Below, in pieces: positions 8,632 through 16,663 of a stretch of 64,000 nt of DNA. The DNA lies in contig JALHMF010000004.1 in NCBI GenBank assembly GCA_022844205.1, positions 159,342 to 223,341 on the forward strand. Reading direction: 5' to 3'. Below the pieces are notes generated by a model, which saw nothing but the letters and a program-made list of their open reading frames with translations, searched no databases and was not told where the DNA came from. This stretch comes from Xanthobacteraceae bacterium (GTDB lineage Bacteria > Pseudomonadota > Alphaproteobacteria > Rhizobiales > Xanthobacteraceae). The translations under genes were made by a program, and so were the position numbers. Each line of letters opens with the position of its first letter. The first letter of the stretch is position 1.

Positions 8632-9891
8632 TTACTCGCCGGCCAGCCGGAACGGCGTGCGCTGCCCCCGCTCGGCGAGGCGCAGGCGCTCCTCGGCCGG
8701 TCCGATATAGTCGCGGGTGAGGGGAACCGCCTCCTGATGCTTCGCGAGCTGGATCTGGAACACCATCAACCCGCGGTGGCGGAACGACATTTCCGAGGCC
8801 GCGAGATAAAACTCGAACATCAGGAAGAAACGCCGGTCGTACAGCGCCTCGATCTCCTCGCGATGCGCCAGAAAGCGCTCGCGCCACGCCTTTAGTGTCT
8901 CCGCATAGTGCAGACGCAATATCTCGATATCCGTGGTGACCAGCCCGGTTCGCTGGATCGCGGGAAGCACCTCCGACAAAGCCGGGATATATCCACCGGG
9001 GAAAATGTACTTCTTCATCCACGCACTCGTGGTCGTGGGCGGGTTAAAGCGTCCGATTGAATGGATCAGCGCGACGCCGTCCTCATTCAGAAGCTCTTTC
9101 ACCCGGCGGAAGTAGTGGTCGTAGTGATTGACACCCACATGCTCCAGCATGCCGACCGAGACGATCCGGTCGAAAGTTCCACGCACATCGCGATAGTCCT
9201 CCAGCCGGAAATGCACGCGCGGACTGAGGTTCTTTTCAGCCGCGCGCGCGCACGAGGCCGCGAACTGCTCATCGGATAGGGTTACGCCGGTGACCCGCGC
9301 GCCCGCGATTTCCGCGAGATAGATGCCAAGGCCGCCCCAGCCGGAACCGATGTCGAGAATGGAAAGCCCCGGCCGGTCCAGCAACAGCTTTGCAGCGAGA
9401 TGCCGCTTCTTCGCGACCTGCGCGTCGTCGAGGCTCTGGTCTTCGTTCTCGAAATAGGCGCAGGAATATTGCCGGTCGGAGTCCAGGAATAAGGAATAAA
9501 GCCGCCCATCGAGGTCGTAGTGATGGGCGACATTCTTGCGCGATCGTCCGCGCGGATTGAACTGCGCGAACCGGCGCACGACATATTGCGCCCATTCGAC
9601 CATCTTCTCCAGCAATAGCGGATATTCGTGATGCGTCTGCGAGAGGATCAAATCCAGAAAATCGGCGATCGATCCGCGCTTCATGCGCAGGGTGCCATTC
9701 AAATACGCTTCGCCGAGCTTCAATTCGGGATGCGCGATGATCCCGGCAAGCGTGCGATAATTCTGAATGTGGATTTCAACGGGGGAGCCGGACCCGTCTC
9801 CGACGGTAAAATTCGTCCTCCCGCCAATCGAGACGGTCAGCGTCCCGCGCCGGACGAACTTGCTCAATATCCGCCGAATCCAGCGATCCAT
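8632..9891 (-). CDS. cfa: Cyclopropane-fatty-acyl-phospholipid synthase
   Basis: CFA synthase transfers a methylene group from S-adenosylmethionine to cis double bonds of membrane phospholipid acyl chains. The 419-residue protein has the N-terminal lipid-binding region, the HYDLDGRLYSLFLD segment and the SAM motif ILDIGSGWGGLGIYLAE. It ends with EALYDRRFFLMFEFYLAASE, where the family has a bicarbonate-binding Tyr/His/Glu network. The ATG at 9891 is preferred over the open frame to 9930 because GGGAGA precedes it and family proteins start at this point. It lies between rplI and dnaB, genes that usually adjoin. No signal peptide is seen; the protein is expected to be peripheral on the inner membrane. 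Confidence 0.92.
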   Translation of the reverse strand: MDRWIRRILSKFVRRGTLTVSIGGRTNFTVGDGSGSPVEIHIQNYRTLAGIIAHPELKLGEAYLNGTLRMKRGSIADFLDLILSQTHHEYPLLLEKMVEWAQYVVRRFAQFNPRGRSRKNVAHHYDLDGRLYSLFLDSDRQYSCAYFENEDQSLDDAQVAKKRHLAAKLLLDRPGLSILDIGSGWGGLGIYLAEIAGARVTGVTLSDEQFAASCARAAEKNLSPRVHFRLEDYRDVRGTFDRIVSVGMLEHVGVNHYDHYFRRVKELLNEDGVALIHSIGRFNPPTTTSAWMKKYIFPGGYIPALSEVLPAIQRTGLVTTDIEILRLHYAETLKAWRERFLAHREEIEALYDRRFFLMFEFYLAASEMSFRHRGLMVFQIQLAKHQEAVPLTRDYIGPAEERLRLAERGQRTPFRLAGE

Positions 9892-9980
9892 CGCCGTCTC
9901 CCGCGCAAAGTGACCGCCCCTGACGGCCATCCCCGAATTTAATCAAAGGCCTGGCCGAACGGTCAACATGAAACTCGAAG

Positions 9981-10002
9981 CCCGGCGGATCGGTCCGCCG
10001 GG
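9981..10002. terminator. Hairpin downstream of rplI, possible terminator or attenuator
   Basis: A perfect 9-bp stem with TCGG loop (CCCGGCGGA / TCCGCCGGG) lies 60 bp past the rplI stop. No clear T-run follows on the minus strand, so full termination is uncertain. Confidence 0.4.
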
Positions 10003-10062
10003 CCTCAGCAAGCACTAGAAACAACTGAGCTGTATTGCGGCAGATCAATCTCTGCCCGGTCA

Positions 10063-10755
10063 CTACTCCTTGGCCTTCTTTTCTTTCTTTGCCTTGGCAG
10101 GCTTTGCTTCGGCGTTATCGCCTTCCGCATCGGCCTTCTTGGCCCGCTTGGCCTTCGGCTTCTGCTCGCCCTCGGCGGCTTCCGCGCCTTCACCTTCCGG
10201 CTCCTTGTCGAACATCTTGTCGGCGGCGACACGGGCTTCGGCGCGCTTTTCCTGTTCTTCGCTGCGGGACACGGTGAGGTCTTCACCGCGGGCCTGGCGC
10301 ACCGCTTCGTCCGCCGAGCGGGCGACGTTGACGGTGATGCCGGTAACGATTTCCGGATGCAGCGCAACCTTGAGGTTCTTCAGGCCGATCGTCTTGATCG
10401 GCACGTTGAGCACAATCTGGTTGCGGTCGATGGCAAAGCCCGCCTCGGCGATCTTCGCCGCGATGTCGCGGGTCGAAACCGAGCCGTAAAGCTGGCCGCC
10501 TTCGCCCGCCTGGCGCAAGAGCACGAAGGATTGCCCGTCGAGCTTCTTCGAGGCGATTTCGGCGTCGGATTTCAGCGCTTCGTTCTTGGCTTCGAGTTCG
10601 GCCTTCATGCCCTCGAACTTGGTGCGGTTGTCCTTCGTTGCACGCAGCGCCTTGCCCTGCGGAAACAGGTAGTTGCGGGCAAAGCCGTTTTTCACGCGCA
10701 CGACATCGCCGATCTGGCCAAGCTTGCCGACGCGCTCCAGTAGAATGACGTCCAT
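10063..10755 (-). CDS. rplI: 50S ribosomal protein bL9 with long C-terminal extension
   Basis: bL9 binds 23S rRNA at the base of the L1 stalk. The 230-residue protein starts [19 protein letters not shown] with the GFARNYLFP signature. The core ends near residue 150. About 75 further residues are rich in Lys, Glu and Ala, a low-complexity tail absent from E. coli bL9 (149 residues) but common in Rhizobiales. The ATG at 10755 is preceded by GAGGAGAA; the upstream open frame to 10899 is spurious. Confidence 0.95.
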   Translation of the reverse strand: MDVILLERVGKLGQIGDVVRVKNGFARNYLFPQGKALRATKDNRTKFEGMKAELEAKNEALKSDAEIASKKLDGQSFVLLRQAGEGGQLYGSVSTRDIAAKIAEAGFAIDRNQIVLNVPIKTIGLKNLKVALHPEIVTGITVNVARSADEAVRQARGEDLTVSRSEEQEKRAEARVAADKMFDKEPEGEGAEAAEGEQKPKAKRAKKADAEGDNAEAKPAKAKKEKKAKE

Positions 10756-10769
10756 TGCGGTTCTCCTCG

Positions 10770-11747
10770 TTACTTTTTTGGTTTGTTGGGTGCGGGCGGT
10801 GTGCCCGCGAAACGTTTGCGGAAATCGAAAATCGGATCGGCGAGGCCGATCAGCGCCACGGCCAGCAGCGGCCAGCCAAGAAACATCACCGCCGCCCACA
10901 CCGCGCTCAGGATGATGAGCCGCGCGTTCATGTGCGCGGTGATCTTGTGGATCACCGCGAAGCCGAGCAGCACATAAGCAAGCAGCAGCGTGGCGGCGAA
11001 CAGCGTCGCGATCAGTCCCGCAATGCCCGGCAGGAACGTGAGCGAGATCACGATGGCGAACACGATCGGCGTGAAATTCGGAAAGCGGATTTCATGCAGG
11101 TCCGGCCATGGCCGCTTGAGGCGGCCCGACATGCGCGCGACCCGACCCGCCAGCCAGAGATTGAACAGGCTCGTGCCCATCGACATCAGCGCCGCGAACG
11201 GCGGCATGACGACGGCGAGAAGCGTCAGCACTTCGTCGGCGCTGCGTCCGCCGGGAAGTTTCAGCGGCTGTCCGGCGGGCGTGCCGGTCTGCGCCCGCAG
11301 CACGCGCTCAAAACCGTCCTTCAGCGTATTCCGATAGGTGTCTAGATCGAGCCCGAGTGCCGGAATGGTGAGAGCGGTCGCAACGGCCGCGAGCAGGGCG
11401 GCGGCAATGATCAGACCGCCGGCCGGAAACCATTCCAGCGTTTCGTCCCGTCCGTTCGCGGAAGTCTGCGCGAGCAGCGCGAGATACGAGAGCGTGTAGG
11501 CGGGAACGCCGATCGCGACGAGGAAACTGATGAAGAACCAGCGGCCGAGCGCGTAACCTAGAAAACCGGCGGCCGCCACGGCCGCGATCAGGCCCGCCAG
11601 CTGGCTCCAGGCGATGCCCGCGAGCAGGATCGGGAGCGGCGTCAGATAGAACAGGAAAATCGAAAACGCGCTGCCCGACGCCAGCGTTGCGAACAGCAAC
11701 GCCGCGGCGGCGCCCGCGCCAATTCCAATCGAGAGAATCTGCACCAT
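10770..11747 (-). CDS. DUF2232 polytopic membrane protein
   Basis: The 325-residue protein is very hydrophobic, with about eight predicted membrane helices and a soluble segment around residues 145-180. It lies between rpsR and rplI, which is where DUF2232 proteins occur in many alphaproteobacteria. Their function is unknown. I place the start at the ATG 11747 ([10 protein letters not shown]); a TTG at 11789 would add 14 residues. The stop lies 14 bp before rplI, which implies cotranscription. Confidence 0.8.
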   Translation of the reverse strand: MVQILSIGIGAGAAAALLFATLASGSAFSIFLFYLTPLPILLAGIAWSQLAGLIAAVAAAGFLGYALGRWFFISFLVAIGVPAYTLSYLALLAQTSANGRDETLEWFPAGGLIIAAALLAAVATALTIPALGLDLDTYRNTLKDGFERVLRAQTGTPAGQPLKLPGGRSADEVLTLLAVVMPPFAALMSMGTSLFNLWLAGRVARMSGRLKRPWPDLHEIRFPNFTPIVFAIVISLTFLPGIAGLIATLFAATLLLAYVLLGFAVIHKITAHMNARLIILSAVWAAVMFLGWPLLAVALIGLADPIFDFRKRFAGTPPAPNKPKK

Positions 11748-11836
11748 CGTCAGCTGTCCCGCTTTCGCGGTTAGGAGCGTTTGCCCCAACCATCGCCACC
11801 CGGACCATTCCGGATGGCTGACTTTTTTCTTCCCTT

Positions 11837-11889
11837 CACCTCCCCTTGAAAGGGGGAGGTCGGTTTGCGAAGCAAACCGGGTGGGGGGT
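11837..11889 (+). repeat. Two-hairpin palindromic repeat, family A, copy 3
   Basis: ACCTCCCC..GGGGGAGGT forms the first hairpin and CGGTTTGC-GAA-GCAAACCG the second, followed by GGTGGGGGG. The second stem differs from copy 1 in sequence but stays paired. It lies in the rpsR-DUF2232 gap, followed by a partial inverted copy. Confidence 0.8.
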
Positions 11890-11901
11890 CATCTTGTGTT
11901 G

Positions 11902-11938
11902 GACCCCTCCCTAACCCTCCCCCTTTCAGGGGTAGGGG
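11902..11938 (-). repeat. Partial family A repeat, copy 4 (inverted)
   Basis: On the minus strand CCCCTACCCCTGAAAGGGGGAGGG-type pairing is kept and is followed by TTAGGGAGGGG, but the GAA-loop hairpin is missing. It forms an imperfect inverted pair with copy 3 about 12 bp away. Confidence 0.6.
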
Positions 11939-11947
11939 AAATTTCAA

Positions 11948-12256
11948 TTACCGAATAACGTAAGGCAGCAAGCCCAGAAACCGCGCGCGCTTGATCGCGC
12001 CCGCAAGTTCGCGCTGCTTCGCCGCCGAGACGGCGGTGATGCGCGAGGGCACGATCTTGCCGCGCTCGGAGACGTAACGCTGGAGAAGCTTCACGTCCTT
12101 GTAGTCGATCTTCGGCGCGTTCGCGCCGGAGAACGGGCAGGTCTTGCGCCGGCGCGAGAAGGTACGGCGTCCGCCGCCGCCACCACCGCCAAAGCCGCCG
12201 TCGCGGCCGCCACCAAAGCCGCCGTCGCGGCCGCCATCACGTCCACCGTAACTCAT
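11948..12256 (-). CDS. rpsR: 30S ribosomal protein bS18 with Gly-rich N-terminus
   Basis: bS18 pairs with bS6 on the 30S platform. In this 102-residue protein, the core [20 protein letters not shown] through [19 protein letters not shown] is typical. Before it come about 30 residues of repeated [10 protein letters not shown] units, encoded by a GC-rich near-repeat. The start overlaps the rpsF stop by 4 bp (ATGA), indicating translational coupling. Confidence 0.96.
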   Translation of the reverse strand: MSYGGRDGGRDGGFGGGRDGGFGGGGGGGRRTFSRRRKTCPFSGANAPKIDYKDVKLLQRYVSERGKIVPSRITAVSAAKQRELAGAIKRARFLGLLPYVIR

Positions 12257-12669
12257 GATGCGGTCTCCTCGACTGCGGGCGCCAGATCCAGGTCGCCGCC
12301 TTCCTCGCCGTCGCGGTCGCGGCGGCCACGGCGCTCGTCGCGGTCGCGCTTCTGCAACATCACCGAGGGGCCTTCTTCATGCGCATCGACGCGCACGGTG
12401 AGAAAGCGAAGCACGTCTTCGTTGATGAGCTGCTGGCGTTCCATCTCGGTCACGGCGGCCGCGGGGCCGTCGATGCGGAGCATGGAGAAATGCGCCTTGC
12501 GGTTTTTCTTGATGCGGAAGTTGAGCGTCTTCACGCCCCAGTATTCGACTTCGCCGGCGAGCTTGCCGCCGTTCGCCTCGATGATGCCCTTGTAGGTGGT
12601 TGCAAGCTCTTCAGCCTGCTGCGCGGTCAAATCCTGACGCGCCAAAAATACATGCTCGTAGAGAGCCAT
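12253..12669 (-). CDS. rpsF: 30S ribosomal protein bS6
   Basis: The 138-residue protein has the bS6 fold signature ([22 protein letters not shown] at the N-terminus, [21 protein letters not shown] in the middle). Its charged tail, rich in Asp, Glu and Arg, is longer than in E. coli but without the polyglutamate run. The Shine-Dalgarno AAGGAAGG precedes the ATG. It is the first gene of the rpsF-rpsR-DUF2232-rplI set and is divergent from fabD across a 286-bp gap. Confidence 0.97.
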   Translation of the reverse strand: MALYEHVFLARQDLTAQQAEELATTYKGIIEANGGKLAGEVEYWGVKTLNFRIKKNRKAHFSMLRIDGPAAAVTEMERQQLINEDVLRFLTVRVDAHEEGPSVMLQKRDRDERRGRRDRDGEEGGDLDLAPAVEETAS

Positions 12670-12900
12670 GATTGGCCTTCCTTTCAGTTCAAGCCGCCCC
12701 GGCGCCGAGCCCTTTGAGCCTCGCGAAAGGCCCTAACGATCTCGAAGGCGGGGACACGGGACGACGGGCGACTTGGCCCTGCCTGTTTTCGGTGAGGAAA
12801 GAAGGCCGTCCGTTCAGCCCCCGGCCGGGAGCGAGCGAAGGGGCGGTTTATAAGGCATTATCTCCACAAGGCAAGACGGTATCCTGGGATGGGTGAAACC

Positions 12901-12929
12901 TTGACATATCTCTGTGGCGCGGTCCTTTC
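12901..12929 (+). promoter_or_regulatory. Possible fabD promoter (-35 TTGACA)
   Basis: TTGACA at 12901-12906 is a consensus -35 hexamer. A weak -10 (CCTTTC, 17 bp away) would place transcription start near 12936. That lies downstream of the GTG at 12914 and upstream of the TTG at 12956, which supports the TTG as the fabD start. Confidence 0.35.
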
Positions 12930-12955
12930 TCCCCCGAAATCTGAAGGGGCCTTCT

Positions 12956-13900
12956 TTGACCACCGCATTCATGTTCCCGGGCCAGGGCAGCCAGGCCGTC
13001 GGCATGGGCAAGTCGCTCGCCGACAATTTCGCCACCGCGCGCGCGGTGTTCGATGAGGTCGATTCCGCACTGAGCGAGAAACTGTCCGCGATCATGTGGG
13101 AAGGTCCGGCCGACAGGATCACGCTCACGGAAAACGCACAGCCCGCATTGATGGCGGTATCATTGGCCGCAATCCGCGTATTGGAAGCCGAAGCCGGGCT
13201 CGATCTTGCCCGCGATGTGAAATTCGTCGCCGGCCATTCACTCGGCGAATATTCGGCGCTCGCCGCCGCCGGTACCTTCACCATCAGCGACGCCGCAAAG
13301 CTCCTCCGCATCCGCGGCCGCTCCATGCAGCAGGCAGTCCCCGTGGGACAAGGTGCGATGGCCGCGATCCTCGGCATGGAAATCGCCGATGTCCGCGCGC
13401 TCGCCGCCGAAGCGGCGCAAGGCGATGTCTGTGAAGCCGCGAACGACAACGCACCCGGCCAGATCGTCGTTTCCGGTCATAAAGTGGCGGTCGAACGCGC
13501 GATTGAAATCGCCAAAGGAAAAAACGCCCGCGCGATGCTCTTGCCGGTGTCGGCCCCCTTCCATTGCGCGCTGATGAAGCCCGCCGCCGAGGCGATGCAA
13601 AAAGCGCTTTCCGAAGTGAAGCTGAACGCGCCCAGGGTTCCGGTCGTGCAGAATGTACCGGCGAGTGCGGTCACCGATCCCGCCGAGATCGTGAACAATC
13701 TCGTGGCGCAGGTGACCGGCACCGTGCGCTGGCGCGAATGCGTCGGCTATCTCGCGCAGAATGGCGTCACGAAACTGGTCGAAGTCGGCTCCGGCAAGGT
13801 GCTGACCGGCATGGCCAAGCGCATCGCGAAGGAAGCGGCGGCCTCCGCCATTGGAACGCCCGACGACATCGCCGCCTACAAACTTGCGAAGGGCGTTTGA
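12956..13900 (+). CDS. fabD: Malonyl-CoA:ACP transacylase
   Basis: FabD loads malonate from CoA onto acyl carrier protein for fatty acid elongation. From the TTG at 12956 the protein has 314 residues and opens with TTAFMFPGQGSQAVGMG, the normal family N-terminus. The nucleophile lies in GHSLGEYSA and the catalytic His in SAPFHCALM. GAAGGGG precedes the TTG. The upstream GTG at 12914 would add 14 atypical residues. It is the first gene of a fabD-fabG-acpP-fabF set, with a palindromic repeat pair before fabG. Confidence 0.95.
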   Translation: MTTAFMFPGQGSQAVGMGKSLADNFATARAVFDEVDSALSEKLSAIMWEGPADRITLTENAQPALMAVSLAAIRVLEAEAGLDLARDVKFVAGHSLGEYSALAAAGTFTISDAAKLLRIRGRSMQQAVPVGQGAMAAILGMEIADVRALAAEAAQGDVCEAANDNAPGQIVVSGHKVAVERAIEIAKGKNARAMLLPVSAPFHCALMKPAAEAMQKALSEVKLNAPRVPVVQNVPASAVTDPAEIVNNLVAQVTGTVRWRECVGYLAQNGVTKLVEVGSGKVLTGMAKRIAKEAAASAIGTPDDIAAYKLAKGV

Positions 13901-13916
13901 ATGTTGTTGATCGCGC

Positions 13917-14021
13917 CATCCTTCGAGGCCCTCGCTGCGCTCGGGCACCTCGGGATGACGCGCCGGTAAAATCACGTCATCCTGAGGTGCGAGGCGCTAG
14001 CGCCGAGCCTCGAAGGATGAC
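13917..14021. repeat. Inverted pair of family B repeats (CATCCTGAGG...CGAAGGATG)
   Basis: The left copy, 13917-13960, reads CATCCTTCGAGG...CACCTCGGGATGACG. The right copy, 13976-14021, reads GTCATCCTGAGG...CCTCGAAGGATGACC. Each is internally palindromic and the two are inverted around a 15-bp spacer. The same pair type occurs at 19954-20047 and 29480-29578. Confidence 0.85.
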
Positions 14022-14041
14022 CGTTACGTTGGGAGAATTGG

Positions 14042-14779
14042 ATGTTCAACCTTTCCGGCAAAATGGCGCTGGTGACTGGCGCCTCGGGCTCCATCGGCGG
14101 CGGCATTGCCCGCGCCTTTCATAAACAAGGTGCGACTGTCGGCCTTTCCGGCACCAAGAAAGACAATCTGGAAAAGCTCGCGGGCGAACTCAGCGCGCGC
14201 GTGCATGTGCTGCCATGCAATCTTTCCAACACCGAGGAAGTCGAAGCGCTCGTCCCGGCTGCCGAAAAGGCCATGGGGCAGATCGATATTCTCGTGAACA
14301 ATGCGGGCCTCAACCGCGACGCGCTGTTCGTGCGCATCAAGGACGAGGACTGGGATGAGGTCATCAAGGTGGACCTCACCGCCGCCTTCCGCCTTTCGCG
14401 CGCCGCCGTGTTTCCGATGATGCGCCGCCGCGGCGGCCGCATCATCAACATCACTTCGGTCGTGGGTGTCACCGGCAATGCCGGGCAGGGCAACTACACC
14501 GCCGCCAAGGCGGGCCTGATTGGCATGTCGAAATCGCTCGCGCAGGAAGTCGCGAGCCGCGGCGTCACGGTGAATTGTGTCGCGCCGGGTTTCGTCAAAA
14601 GCCCGATGACCGACGCGCTGAATGAGAAGCTCCGCGAGGCGATCCTGTCCCGTGTTCCCGCCGGCCGTCTTGGCACGGCGGACGACGTGGCGGCGGCTTG
14701 CGTGTTCCTCGCCTCGGAAGAAGCCGCATGGTTCACCGGCCAGACGCTGCATGTGAACGGCGGGATGGCGATGATCTGA
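14042..14779 (+). CDS. fabG: 3-oxoacyl-ACP reductase
   Basis: This short-chain dehydrogenase uses NADPH to reduce 3-oxoacyl-ACP in fatty acid elongation. The 245-residue protein has the cofactor motif TGASGSIGGGIA, NNAG (in LVNNAGLNRD), the catalytic Ser in NITSVVGVTGN and Tyr/Lys in NYTAAKAG. The C-terminus GQTLHVNGGMAMI is standard. GGGAGAATTGG precedes the ATG. Context next to fabD and acpP makes FabG secure among SDRs. Confidence 0.96.
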   Translation: MFNLSGKMALVTGASGSIGGGIARAFHKQGATVGLSGTKKDNLEKLAGELSARVHVLPCNLSNTEEVEALVPAAEKAMGQIDILVNNAGLNRDALFVRIKDEDWDEVIKVDLTAAFRLSRAAVFPMMRRRGGRIINITSVVGVTGNAGQGNYTAAKAGLIGMSKSLAQEVASRGVTVNCVAPGFVKSPMTDALNEKLREAILSRVPAGRLGTADDVAAACVFLASEEAAWFTGQTLHVNGGMAMI

Positions 14780-14938
14780 TTGTTTCCCAAGGGCTTGCGC
14801 GGGGGTCTGCCGCGCTAGCCAAGGGAATTTGAGTATGGTACCGACACTGGACTTTGCGGGGGCGAGGGGCTTCCGTGGAATTTGAACAACATCGAGAACG
14901 ATGCGCCGCAAAGGCGTCAAGATATAACGGGTGGACCG

Positions 14939-15175
14939 ATGAGTGACATTGCTGAACGCGTCAAAAAAATCGTCGTCGAACACCTTGGCGTTGACCCCGA
15001 GAAGGTGAATGACAAGGCCAGCTTCATCGACGATCTGGGCGCGGACAGCCTCGATACGGTCGAACTCGTGATGGCCTTCGAGGAAGAATTCGGCTGCGAA
15101 ATCCCGGACGATGCGGCCGAGACCATTCTCACGGTCGGCGACGCCGTGAAGTTCCTCGAGAAGAACGCAGCCTGA
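14939..15175 (+). CDS. acpP: Acyl carrier protein
   Basis: The 78-residue acidic protein carries the growing acyl chain on phosphopantetheine attached to Ser37 in the motif [12 protein letters not shown]. The start at 14939 ([18 protein letters not shown]) is canonical; the open frame to 14882 is upstream leader. It lies between fabG and fabF with its own 159-bp leader, which may carry a separate promoter, as is common for this highly expressed gene. Confidence 0.98.
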   Translation: MSDIAERVKKIVVEHLGVDPEKVNDKASFIDDLGADSLDTVELVMAFEEEFGCEIPDDAAETILTVGDAVKFLEKNAA

Positions 15176-15239
15176 TCATCCAAAAGCGGGGAGCGAACCC
15201 GAACCGGGCTGCGGGCGTTTGCCTCGGCCGGGAGAGACA

Positions 15240-16502
15240 ATGATGCGGCGTGTCGTCGTCACCGGACTGGGAATGGTTACGCCGCTCGCGACCGGCGTCG
15301 AGGAAACGTGGAAGCGCATCCTCGAAGGCAAGAGCGGCGCCAACAAGATCGAGAATTTCGAAGTCTCCGATCTGCCCTGCAAGATCGCCTGCCAGGTCAA
15401 GCGCGGCGACGGTTCCGGCGGCTCCTTCAATGCCGATCAGTGGATGGAGCCGAAAGAGCAGCGCAAGGTCGACGACTTCATCATCTTCGCGATGGCCGCC
15501 GCCAAACAGGCGCTCGACGACGCGAACTGGCATCCGAAGACCGCTGAGGACCAGAACAATACCGGCGTGATGATCGGCTCCGGCATCGGCGGCCTGAACG
15601 GCATTGCCGAGACCTCGATCATACTGAAGGAGCGCGGCCCGCGCCGCGTGTCGCCGTTCTTTATTCCCGGCCGGCTGATCAATCTCGCCGGCGGCTACGT
15701 TTCCATCGAGCACGGCCTCAAGGGTCCGAACCACGCGGTGGTCACCGCTTGCTCCACCGGCTCTCATGCAATTGGCGATGCCGGCCGCATCATCGCACTC
15801 GGCGACGCCGATGTGATGGTGGCGGGCGGAACCGAATCGCCGGTCACGCGCATCGGCATGGCGGGCTTCGCCGCCTGCAAGGCATTGTCCACGAGCTTCA
15901 ACGATACGCCGGAAAAAGCCTCGCGTCCTTACGACAGGGACCGCGATGGTTTTGTGATGGGTGAGGGCGCCGGCATCGTCGTGCTGGAAGAATACGAGCA
16001 CGCGAAGAAGCGCGGCGCGAAAATCTATGCCGAGCTGATCGGCTACGGCATGTCGGGCGATGCGTTTCATATCACTGCGCCCACGGAAGACGGCGATGGC
16101 GCGTTCCGCTGCATGAATGCCGCGATCAAGCGTGCCGGCATCGCGCCCGCCGAGATCGACTACATCAACGCGCACGGCACCTCGACAATGGCCGACACCA
16201 TCGAGCTTGGCGCGGTCGAGCGCGTGGTCGGCAATGCCGCGGGACGCATTTCAATGTCGTCCACCAAGTCGATGATCGGGCATCTTCTGGGGGCTGCCGG
16301 TGCGGTCGAGGCGATTTTCTCGATCCTCGCGATCCGCGATCAGATCGCGCCGCCTACGATCAACCTCGACAATCCTGACGTGGAAACACCCATCGACCTG
16401 GTTCCCCACAAGGCGAACAAGCGCAAGATTGACGTGGTTCTCTCCAATTCCTTCGGCTTCGGCGGCACTAACGCTTCGCTGATTTTGCGCCGCGTGCAAT
16501 AA
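15240..16502 (+). CDS. fabF: 3-oxoacyl-ACP synthase II
   Basis: FabF condenses malonyl-ACP with acyl-ACP. The 420-residue protein has the Cys-His-His triad: Cys in VTACSTGSHAIG, His in NAHGTSTMADT and His in KSMIGHLLGAAG. The C-terminus SNSFGFGGTNASLIL is standard. GGGAGAG precedes tandem ATGs at 15240 and 15243. It follows acpP by 64 bp and is followed by a perfect long inverted repeat. Confidence 0.97.
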   Translation: MMRRVVVTGLGMVTPLATGVEETWKRILEGKSGANKIENFEVSDLPCKIACQVKRGDGSGGSFNADQWMEPKEQRKVDDFIIFAMAAAKQALDDANWHPKTAEDQNNTGVMIGSGIGGLNGIAETSIILKERGPRRVSPFFIPGRLINLAGGYVSIEHGLKGPNHAVVTACSTGSHAIGDAGRIIALGDADVMVAGGTESPVTRIGMAGFAACKALSTSFNDTPEKASRPYDRDRDGFVMGEGAGIVVLEEYEHAKKRGAKIYAELIGYGMSGDAFHITAPTEDGDGAFRCMNAAIKRAGIAPAEIDYINAHGTSTMADTIELGAVERVVGNAAGRISMSSTKSMIGHLLGAAGAVEAIFSILAIRDQIAPPTINLDNPDVETPIDLVPHKANKRKIDVVLSNSFGFGGTNASLILRRVQ

Positions 16503-16510
16503 TCAAATTC

Positions 16511-16576
16511 TGTCATCACCGGGCCGCAGCGTCAGCCGCTCGCAAGCTCGCGGGACGCTGCGGCCCGGTGATGACA
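16511..16576. repeat. Perfect 23-bp inverted repeat after fabF (family C-like)
   Basis: Arms of 23 bp (TGTCATCACCGGGCCGCAGC plus GTC, and its exact complement ending GATGACA) surround a 20-base loop that itself contains CGCAAGCTCGCG. Termini TGTCAT/ATGACA match those of the element at 18141-18224. No T-run follows, so it looks more like a miniature mobile palindrome than a terminator, although it could stall transcription. Confidence 0.85.
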
Positions 16577-16663
16577 TAAAGCTAAGACACTGTGACTCGC
16601 GCCGCTTCCCGCTTTCGCCATAATCGGGACTAGGCTCGCCCGCTCGGGATTCTGGAAGCATTG

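Noticed and set aside
12670..12900. S6:S18 autoregulatory leader upstream of rpsF
   Set aside because: The position is right, but I could not identify the conserved bulge and loop bases by eye; a covariance-model search would decide.
15129..16175. Minus-strand open frame of 348 codons
   Set aside because: Antisense to acpP/fabF; no ribosome site and no recognisable domain.
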